Source: CAVALG01 sp045576295
GTDB lineage: Bacteria > Bacillota > Clostridia > Oscillospirales > Acutalibacteraceae
DNA length: 10,882 nucleotides
Assembly: GCA_045576295.1 (NCBI GenBank)
Contig: JAZNGF010000014.1
Coordinates: forward strand, 1-10,882
Direction: 5' to 3'
Made by a program: the position numbers and the translations under genes. The notes beneath the pieces are model-generated. The model saw only the letters and a list, made by a program, of their open reading frames with translations. It was not told the DNA's origin and made no database searches. This document shows positions 6,139 through 10,882 of the stretch, piece by piece (positions within the stretch are counted from its first letter, which is position 1; each line of letters opens with the position of its first letter).

Positions 6139-6291
6139 ATGTATTTTGAACCTATAGAATTTATTAATAACCTTAAGTATATGGGCTTTGGTATGCTTGG
6201 CGTGTTTATAATTATTGGCATTATAGTTGCCGCAACCTATATTATCAGCGCCGCAACCAAAGGGCATAGTAATAAAAAGGATAAAGAATAA
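6139..6291 (+). CDS. OadG-like small subunit of the sodium pump decarboxylase (50 residues)
   Basis: This short frame begins at ATG 6139, nine bases after an AAAGGA ribosome site, and 24 bases after the oadB stop. The 50-residue product has a short polar N-terminus, one strongly hydrophobic segment at about 15-38 (M-G-F-G-M-L-G-V-F-I-I-I-G-I-I-V-A-A-T-Y) and a Lys-rich tail. M-G-x-G-M-x-G-V-F is the signature of the OadG gamma subunit membrane anchor. Full OadG is about 80-120 residues with a zinc-binding/Pro-rich cytosolic tail; here that tail is missing, as in the short 'OadG-related small transporter subunit' proteins found next to oadB in Clostridia. It probably stabilises OadB in the membrane. 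The context and motif make it a real gene despite its size. Confidence 0.82.
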   Translation: MYFEPIEFINNLKYMGFGMLGVFIIIGIIVAATYIISAATKGHSNKKDKE

Positions 6292-6305
6292 AATATGTAT
6301 AAATT

Positions 6306-6340
6306 ACAACACACCCGCTCAAAAGAGCCGGGTGTGTTGT
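6306..6340 (+). terminator. Terminator-like hairpin after the oadB operon
   Basis: ACAACACACCCG pairs with CGGGTGTGTTGT (12 bp), with an extra CTC/GAG inside, closing an AAAA loop. It starts 14 bases after the small-subunit stop. The plus side lacks a good T run (GATTGGTGTCTTT follows). It is a close inverted relative of the hairpin at 8161-8194. Confidence 0.7.
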
Positions 6341-6369
6341 GATTGGTGTCTTTAGACGCGGAAAACAAA

Positions 6370-6535
6370 CCCCCGGTTCTACCGGGGGAAGAAAAAGAAG
6401 CGGAGCGATCCCATTCCTTCCCTTGTCAGGGGAGGTGGCTGCGGCAACGCCGCAGACGGAGGGGTAGTCGTAGTTTTTCTCTCCCTCAGTCCTCGCTGTC
6501 GCTCCCCCTCCGTGAGGCAAGGGAGGCTAAGTTTT
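6370..6535. repeat. GC-rich MITE-like intergenic element with inverted arms
   Basis: This stretch is much richer in G and C than its surroundings and has no convincing gene. It holds CCCCCGGT-TCT-ACCGGGGG (6370-6388), CTGCGGC-AAC-GCCGCAG (6439-6455), and inverted arms built on CCTTCCCTTG near 6416 and CAAGGGAGG near 6519-6527. The left arm continues TCAGGGGAGG and the right arm, read backward, CTCACGGAGGGGG. Short palindromic patches of this CCCTTG/AGGGGAGG type are, from my general knowledge, widespread between genes in gut Clostridia. The first hairpin has a T-rich run on its minus-strand side and could be a leftward terminator. There is no transposase, so it would depend on one elsewhere. 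Confidence 0.5.
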
Positions 6536-6551
6536 TTCGCCTTTTTAAATA

Positions 6552-6580
6552 TTGTAATATTAAAACAAATATGGTAAAAT
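6552..6580 (+). promoter_or_regulatory. Sigma-A promoter of the LRR/SLH surface protein gene
   Basis: TTGTAA (6552-6557), a 17-base spacer and TAAAAT (6575-6580) lie just past the GC-rich element. The start is expected near 6587, leaving a leader of about 40 bases ahead of AGGAGG (6616-6621). The -10 context GGTAAAATG is the same as at the SPFH gene promoter. Confidence 0.65.
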
Positions 6581-6627
6581 GCATTTCTGATTTATATATA
6601 GGGTTCTATTGTTTAGGAGGAGTTAGA

Positions 6628-8082
6628 ATGAAAAAGCTGTTATCAATCATTTTAGTGGTGGTTTTGGCTTTTGCGGTTATGCCAATGGGGCTGTTTAACC
6701 TAACTGCAAGTGCCGACATAAGCGGTTATTATACCTATTATGTGTACGATGGCGAAGCGGTAATCGACGATGTTGATACATCAATCAGCGGTAATGTAAC
6801 CATCCCTTCAACCTTGGGTGGTTACCCCGTAACAAGCATAGGTTATAATGCGTTTTATTATTGCACAAGCCTTAAAAGTGTTACTATTGGAAACAGTGTA
6901 ACAAGCATAGGTGATTATGCGTTTTGGGGTTGCACAAGCCTTGAAAGTGTAACAATACCAAATAGCGTAACAAGTATAGGTGATGGTGCGTTTGATGGAT
7001 GTTATAATCTTTCGAATGTATATATAACCGATATTGCCGCTTGGTGCAACATTCAGTTTGATGTTGATGACAGCGAGTTACCCTCAAGCCCACTTGTTTA
7101 CGCCGATAATTTGTATTTAAACGGTATGCTTGTTAAAAATGTTGTAATACCCGAGGGTGTTGAGAATATAGGTGCTTATGCGTTTTATAATTGCACCGGG
7201 CTTAAGAGCGTGAGCATTCCAAACAGCGTAACCAGCATAGGTGATAGAGCATTTCAAGAATGTTATAATTTAAAAACTTTAACCTTAAGCAAAAACACAA
7301 CAAACATAGATGAAGTGGCATTTGTAAGTTGCGATTTAACAACAATTTATTTCAAAGGCACACACAGCGATTGGGAAAATATGATTTATGCAGAAGATGA
7401 ACAGTTTGCAAATGCAAAGATAATTTGCATTTGCGAAGGTGAGCATACATATACCGATGAGAACGATACTTCTTGCAACAAGTACGAGTTTGTGAAAGCG
7501 GATGTTTTAGATAATTTCCCCGATACCGCCAATAATGCATGGTATAGCAATGCCGTAAGGTATGCGGTTGAAGCCGGAATAATGACCGGCTATGCCAACG
7601 GCAAATTCGGCACGGCCGACGGTATTCAAAGGCAAGATTTCCTTGTAATGTTAGCCCGTTTTGATGGCGCCGACCTTAATGAATACAGCGGCGGCAGTAA
7701 ATTCGGCGATGTGGCAACAGGTTCGTATTTTGAAGCTGCAGTTAACTGGGGTTATAAAAACGGAATTGTTAACGGCTACGAAAACGGAAACTTCGGCGTT
7801 GGCGATATGATTAACCGCGAACAGATTGTAACCTTCCTTTACCGTTATGCGAAATATAAAGGATTAAACACTGACGTTTCAGCGCAATCGGCGCAAACGA
7901 TTAAGACAAAATACCCTGATTTTACAAATGTGTCAGGCTATGCGAGTGACGCCGTTCTTTGGGCAATTGACAGGGGCGTTATAAGCGGAAAAAACGGCAA
8001 CCAGATTGCCCCGTTTGCAGGCGCACAGCGTTGCGAGGTTGCCCAAATTATGTATAACATTAATAAGAATGATTTGTTTTAG
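6628..8082 (+). CDS. Secreted BspA-type leucine-rich-repeat protein with three C-terminal SLH domains
   Basis: This is a 484-residue surface protein. Residues 1-29 form a signal peptide (Met-Lys-Lys, hydrophobic core, Thr-Ala-Ser-Ala before Asp30). Residues about 55-270 hold BspA/TpLRR-type (LRR_5) repeats of 23 residues with the pattern V-T-S-I-G-x-x-A-F-x-x-C-x-x-L-x-S-V-x-I-P-N-S, interrupted at about 130-165 by a variant insert. Three S-layer homology domains follow at about 294-345, 357-410 and 428-480, each with an F-x-D or Y-x-D-F start, a W/A-V-x-W-A core and G-I/V-x-G-Y/K. SLH domains bind pyruvylated secondary cell-wall polymer, so the LRR part is displayed outside, probably for adhesion or glycan/protein binding. 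The start at 6628 is fixed by AGGAGG and the signal peptide; the longer in-frame extension to 6343 is untranslated repeat DNA. It stands alone between terminators. The ligand is unknown. Confidence 0.92.
   Translation: MKKLLSIILVVVLAFAVMPMGLFNLTASADISGYYTYYVYDGEAVIDDVDTSISGNVTIPSTLGGYPVTSIGYNAFYYCTSLKSVTIGNSVTSIGDYAFWGCTSLESVTIPNSVTSIGDGAFDGCYNLSNVYITDIAAWCNIQFDVDDSELPSSPLVYADNLYLNGMLVKNVVIPEGVENIGAYAFYNCTGLKSVSIPNSVTSIGDRAFQECYNLKTLTLSKNTTNIDEVAFVSCDLTTIYFKGTHSDWENMIYAEDEQFANAKIICICEGEHTYTDENDTSCNKYEFVKADVLDNFPDTANNAWYSNAVRYAVEAGIMTGYANGKFGTADGIQRQDFLVMLARFDGADLNEYSGGSKFGDVATGSYFEAAVNWGYKNGIVNGYENGNFGVGDMINREQIVTFLYRYAKYKGLNTDVSAQSAQTIKTKYPDFTNVSGYASDAVLWAIDRGVISGKNGNQIAPFAGAQRCEVAQIMYNINKNDLF
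6829..7020 (+). repeat. 69-bp tandem repeat encoding LRR units
   Basis: Two near-identical 69-bp units (6829-6897, 6898-6966) begin GTAACAAGCATAGGT and a third, degenerate unit follows. A related isolated unit starts at 7228. Each encodes one 23-residue leucine-rich repeat. DNA-level identity suggests recent duplication and room for repeat-number change by slippage. Confidence 0.75.
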
Positions 8083-8160
8083 TTTGTTTGTGATAAACAA
8101 CTAAACCGATGCGATTTACTTTGTTAGCCCACGTAACTAATTATTTTAATTATTAGAAAA

Positions 8161-8196
8161 CAGCACACCCGGCACTTTTGAGCCGGGTGTGCTGCT
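8161..8196 (-). terminator. Terminator of the cotJC remnant (minus strand)
   Basis: CAGCACACCCGGCTC on the minus strand pairs across an AAAA-type loop with CCGGGTGTGCTG and is followed by TTTTCT. It lies 8 bases past the stop of the leftward cotJC fragment. It may also close the rightward SLH gene, 78 bases after that stop. A further AT-rich inverted repeat (CTAAT/ATTAG, 8135-8156) lies between. Confidence 0.75.
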
Positions 8197-8203
8197 GTAT
8201 AAA

Positions 8204-8338
8204 CTACTTATCAAATGCGGGGTTGATTTCGTAGAAGTTTTTAGAGTTTAAGCGGTCTTGCACTATTCTAAGCCCTTCGCCGAAACGTTGGTAATGCACG
8301 ATTTCGCGCTGCCTTGAAAATCTTCTTGCATAGATCAT
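8204..8338 (-). pseudogene. cotJC: Spore coat protein CotJC (manganese-catalase family), 3' remnant
   Basis: A minus-strand frame ending at TAG 8206-8204 encodes A-R-R-F-S-R-Q-R-E-I-V-H-Y-Q-R-F-G-E, then G-L-R-I-V-Q-D-R-L-N, and ends K-N-F-Y-E-I-N-P-A-F-D-K. From my knowledge of the family this is the C-terminal end of clostridial CotJC, including the E-x-x-H metal-ligand motif of the ferritin-like fold. CotJC is about 190-200 residues; only about 42 remain. Upstream, homology stops at about 8326 and a stop codon closes the frame at 8374. The first available ATG (8338) has no ribosome site. The fragment keeps its terminator. It is thus the tail of a gene whose first three quarters, and the cotJA/cotJB partners, are gone. 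The call rests on remembered family sequence, but the run of matches is long. Confidence 0.75.
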
Positions 8339-8412
8339 AACAGAATTGCATTTACAGAAAAAAGTTGACGTTTACAACACACTCCTCTAATTCAAAATAT
8401 TGTCAAAAAGGG

Positions 8413-8441
8413 TTGAAACAAGCACTTTATTGTGGTAAAAT
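8413..8441 (+). promoter_or_regulatory. Sigma-A promoter of the SPFH gene
   Basis: TTGAAA (8413-8418), a 17-base spacer and TAAAAT (8436-8441) give a good housekeeping promoter. The predicted start is near 8448, leaving a leader of about 55 bases that can form a small CTCAA/TTGAG hairpin (8461-8480) before AGGAGG (8491-8496). Confidence 0.75.
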
Positions 8442-8503
8442 GTACAATGTTTGAATTGCGCTCAAGGCATAGGTTTTGAGATGTATTAATAGGAGGTAAA
8501 ATT

Positions 8504-9778
8504 ATGGCACCAATTGCTCAAATCATAAAATATGAAGGGGATAATAGCACCTTTATTTGGAAGCACCCAAGCGAAGATTTCAACAGTTTAACACAGCTTA
8601 TTGTTCATGAAAGCCAAGAAGCTATATTTTTTATGAATGGCCAGATCCTTGATTCGTTCGGCCCAGGGCGTCATACCCTTGAAACACAGAACATCCCTAA
8701 AATTGGTAAATTCTTCAACCGAACTACCGGTGGAGAAACCCCCTTTCATTGTGAGGTTTATTTTGTAAATAAAACCGTTCAAATGGCTGTTAAGTGGGGA
8801 ACAGATACCAGGGTTCGCTTTATTGAACCAACCTTCGGTATACCTGTTGAAATTGGCGCATCCGGTGAAATGAACATTATGGTTTTAGATCCACGAAAAC
8901 TCCTTGTTAAAATTGTTGGAACGATGAAAGGAGTTTCTTGGGATAGTAGAAGTATGGGATTTACAAAATCCCTTTTAGACTCATTTCGCCCGTTAATTTC
9001 AACGGCGGTTAAAACTAATCTTTCAAGTTGCATTAAATCACAAAACATTAATATTCTTGAAGTGGATGAAAACTTAGGTATATTGTCTGAGGCGCTAAGG
9101 GTAAGTATGCTTCCTGGCTTTGAGGAATACGGCCTTACTATTCCGGAGTTTTATGTTACGGGTGTTGTTCTTCCTGAAAATGATGCGAACTTTAAGAAAA
9201 TTCGTGATTTACACACTATTTCTTTACAGAAAAAGATGATCGAAGCAGAAACTGTTATTAAAACAGCCAAGGCAGAGTCTGCTGCAACGGTTACTGCTGC
9301 TGAGAGGCAAATTGTTCTTGAGCAGGAAACAACAGAAACCGAAGTTGCTCGACGCGAAGCAGAAAGAGAACTCATTCGTGCACAGGCTGAAGCGCAAAAG
9401 GTTGTGATTGATTCACAGGCACAAGCTACTAAACGCGCTCAAGAAGGATACACCTATCAGCAAGAAAGAGGATTTGATGTTGCATCCGAAGTTGCCAAAA
9501 ATGAGGCAGTTGGTGAATTTACTAATATGGGTGTTGGCTTTGGAACAATGGCTGGTGTTGGGGGTGCCGTTGGCGGTATGGTCGGCGGTATGATGAATGA
9601 TGCTATGAACGTTGTAACTGCTCCCGCAGCCGCTCCTACTACATCTGCAACTCCCAGCAATGATATGGCTGCATTTAAAGCAAAGGTTGACAAACTAACA
9701 ATGATGAAAGAAGCAGGTATGCTTTCGGAAGAAGAGTTTAATAGTATGAAGGCGCAACTACTTTCAGAGATTTTATAA
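8504..9778 (+). CDS. SPFH (band 7)-domain protein with coiled coil and C-terminal SHOCT domain, YdjI-like
   Basis: This is a 424-residue protein of the COG4260/YdjI type, often labelled 'virion core protein-like'. Residues about 20-235 form the SPFH region (Q-L-I-V-H-E-S-Q-E-A-I-F-F near 31-43, G-P-G-R-H-T-L-E, and L-P-G-F-E-E-Y-G-L with V-T-G-V-V-L-P near 203-224). Residues about 236-325 are an Ala/Glu/Arg-rich coiled coil, and 340-366 a Gly/Met-rich stretch that could insert in a membrane. Then comes an Ala/Pro/Thr linker, and a SHOCT motif at about 390-422 (K-L-T-M-M-K-E-A-G-M-L-S-E-E-E-F). No signal peptide is seen. SPFH proteins oligomerise as membrane microdomain scaffolds; B. subtilis YdjI belongs to a PspA-type membrane-stress operon. 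Here the neighbour is a TIR protein, 111 bases downstream on the same strand. Role inferred: scaffold or sensor for that effector. The start is fixed by AGGAGG, 7 bases upstream. Confidence 0.87.
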   Translation: MAPIAQIIKYEGDNSTFIWKHPSEDFNSLTQLIVHESQEAIFFMNGQILDSFGPGRHTLETQNIPKIGKFFNRTTGGETPFHCEVYFVNKTVQMAVKWGTDTRVRFIEPTFGIPVEIGASGEMNIMVLDPRKLLVKIVGTMKGVSWDSRSMGFTKSLLDSFRPLISTAVKTNLSSCIKSQNINILEVDENLGILSEALRVSMLPGFEEYGLTIPEFYVTGVVLPENDANFKKIRDLHTISLQKKMIEAETVIKTAKAESAATVTAAERQIVLEQETTETEVARREAERELIRAQAEAQKVVIDSQAQATKRAQEGYTYQQERGFDVASEVAKNEAVGEFTNMGVGFGTMAGVGGAVGGMVGGMMNDAMNVVTAPAAAPTTSATPSNDMAAFKAKVDKLTMMKEAGMLSEEEFNSMKAQLLSEIL

Positions 9779-9790
9779 TTTTGTTTGTGT

Positions 9791-9868
9791 GGGTTAATTT
9801 AATTGTTGATTGGTGATAAAAGTAATTATCCATAGGGTTATTAACACTAAAATAGTAGGGTTGATTAA
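9791..9868. repeat. Three GGGTT-ATTAA repeats before the TIR gene
   Basis: GGGTTAATTTAA (9791-9802), GGGTTATTAA (9835-9844) and GGGTTGATTAA (9858-9868) lie in the 111-base gap between the SPFH and TIR genes, at spacings of 44 and 23 bases. A small hairpin (TGGTGATAA with TTATCCA, 9811-9832) lies between the first two. They may be binding sites for a regulator of the TIR gene. No strong promoter or terminator is seen in the gap, so co-transcription with the SPFH gene is also possible. Confidence 0.35.
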
Positions 9869-9889
9869 TTTGTTAAGGGGCGAAGAATC

Positions 9890-10882
9890 GTGGCGATATT
9901 TAAGTGTAAAATGTGCGGTGGAAACCTTGAAATTAACGAAGGTATAACCATTTGTGACTGCGATTATTGTGGAACGAAACAAACTGTTCCGTCGATAAAA
10001 GATGAGAACTTGCACGGTATTTATAACCGTGCAAATACTTTGCGTATTAAATCGGAATTTGATAAGGCAGAGCAGTTATATGAAAAGATTCTGCAATCGG
10101 ATATAACACAGGCAGAGGCCTATTGGGGACTTATTCTATGTAAATACGGTATAGAATATGTTGAAGACCCCAAAACTTTTAAGAGAATTCCAACCTGCCA
10201 TCGTGCGTCTTTCGATTCTATAATTGCAGACGAAGATTATAAATCAGCGCTTGAATATGCCGATGTTCTTCAAAAGAGCATATATGAAACCGAAGCGAAA
10301 GAGATCGACCGTATCCAAAAAGAGATTATAGAATTGTCGCAAAAAGAAGAGCCGTATGACGTATTTATATGTTACAAGGAAACAGATGAAACAGGTAAGA
10401 GAACACAAGACAGTGTTATCGCAAATGATATATATTACCAATTAACACAAGAGGGCTTTAAGGTGTTCTATGCGGCAATAACCTTAGAGGATAAATTGGG
10501 TTCAGCATATGAACCATGCATTTTTGCTGCCTTAAACAGCGCAAAGGTTATGCTTGCTATTGGTACAAAGCCCGAGTATTTTAATGCTGTATGGGTAAAG
10601 AATGAATGGTCGAGATATTTAAAATTAATAAAAAAAGAACGTTCAAAGTTACTTATTCCTTGTTATAAAGATATGGATGCATATGACCTTCCAGATGAAT
10701 TCGCTCACCTGCAAGCACAGGATATGGGCAGAATTGGTTTTATAAATGATGTTGTGCGCGGAATTAAGAAAGTTATAGATAAAGATAGTGCTGAAACTGT
10801 TGCAACAACAGTTAAAGAAACATTGGTTAGCAACACGAACACAGCACCATTGATAAAACGTGCATTTATGTTCCTTGAAGAT
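9890..10882 (+). CDS. Zinc-ribbon / TIR-domain protein (partial, runs off the right edge)
   Basis: This is a 331-codon open frame with no stop in the window. It starts at GTG 9890, nine bases after AAGGGG. Residues 5-33 form a zinc ribbon: C-K-M-C (Cys6, Cys9) and C-D-Y-C (Cys24, Cys27). Residues about 40-150 are helical and charged, TPR-like (F-D-K-A-E-Q-L-Y-E-K-I-L, A-Y-W-G-L-I-L-C-K). A TIR domain follows at about 155-290. It opens Y-D-V-F-I-C-Y-K-E and continues to L-E-D-K-L-G-S-A-Y-E-P, with A-L-N-S-A-K-V-M-L and V-K-N-E-W-S-R-Y-L after that. Glu208 sits where SARM1-type NAD-cleaving TIR enzymes keep their catalytic Glu, so NADase activity is plausible. TIR proteins of bacteria often deplete NAD or make cyclic ADP-ribose signals during phage defence. 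The partner is the SPFH protein upstream. What lies after residue 331 is unknown. The TIR and ribbon calls are firm; the defence role is inference. Confidence 0.87.
   Translation, partial: MAIFKCKMCGGNLEINEGITICDCDYCGTKQTVPSIKDENLHGIYNRANTLRIKSEFDKAEQLYEKILQSDITQAEAYWGLILCKYGIEYVEDPKTFKRIPTCHRASFDSIIADEDYKSALEYADVLQKSIYETEAKEIDRIQKEIIELSQKEEPYDVFICYKETDETGKRTQDSVIANDIYYQLTQEGFKVFYAAITLEDKLGSAYEPCIFAALNSAKVMLAIGTKPEYFNAVWVKNEWSRYLKLIKKERSKLLIPCYKDMDAYDLPDEFAHLQAQDMGRIGFINDVVRGIKKVIDKDSAETVATTVKETLVSNTNTAPLIKRAFMFLED

Noticed and set aside
6343..6627. In-frame 95-codon N-terminal extension of the LRR/SLH protein
   Set aside because: It translates the GC-rich hairpin element into low-complexity Arg/Pro sequence, lies upstream of the promoter and would bury the signal peptide. 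AGGAGG and Met-Lys-Lys at 6628 mark the true start.
6829..7020. CRISPR-like regular repeats
   Set aside because: The 69-bp period is in frame with the 23-residue LRR units and there are no variable spacers or cas genes.
8339..8400. A start for cotJC further upstream on the minus strand, with GAGGAG as ribosome site
   Set aside because: The frame is closed by a stop at 8374-8372 and the residues before the homologous part do not resemble CotJC.
9794..10015. 73-codon minus-strand frame at the TIR gene start
   Set aside because: It lies antisense to the zinc-ribbon coding region and has no ribosome site or recognisable domain.

Overview
The window looks like a chromosomal segment of an AT-rich, low-GC Gram-positive anaerobe of the class Clostridia, most likely a gut Oscillospirales/Ruminococcaceae-type bacterium. 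Supporting signs are strong AGGAGG-type ribosome binding sites, sigma-A promoters with 17-bp spacers, pieces of the endospore genes sigG and cotJC, S-layer-homology (SLH) surface anchoring, and a sodium-pump decarboxylase subunit. Genus-level assignment is not possible from sequence alone.

Layout. 1-1690: the 3' end of a sensor histidine kinase, directly followed by a membrane-anchored HtrA/DegP-type protease. 1691-2215: a terminator, then a sigG gene that is intact for 97 codons and then breaks off within sigma region 2, then a hairpin terminator. 2218-4214 (minus strand): a PLP aminotransferase and glucosamine-6-phosphate deaminase (nagB), each with its own terminator. 4215-4986: a 772-base gap rich in structure, with nagB control palindromes, a nested inverted repeat, a perfect 16-bp palindrome, and a minus-strand RNA candidate with promoter, three-way-junction fold and terminator. 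4987-6291: oadB (sodium-pump decarboxylase beta subunit) and a 50-residue OadG-like membrane peptide, behind a near-consensus promoter. 6292-6627: a terminator and a GC-rich, inverted-repeat (MITE-like) patch. 6628-8082: a secreted BspA-type leucine-rich-repeat protein with three SLH domains. 8160-8338: a terminator and a 3' remnant of the spore-coat gene cotJC on the minus strand. 8504-10882: an SPFH/SHOCT protein followed by a zinc-ribbon/TIR-domain protein that runs off the window.

How the genes fit together. The left part is envelope stress sensing and protein quality control. The middle is amino-acid and amino-sugar metabolism plus sodium energetics. The right part is accessory: a surface adhesin, decaying spore genes, and a two-gene SPFH plus TIR cassette that is a candidate membrane-surveillance or antiphage module. 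Two independent broken sporulation genes within 6.2 kb suggest either loss of sporulation in this lineage, DNA rearrangement, or an assembly junction. The three most interesting items are the SPFH/TIR pair, the truncated sigG, and the unassigned structured RNA at about 4591-4764.
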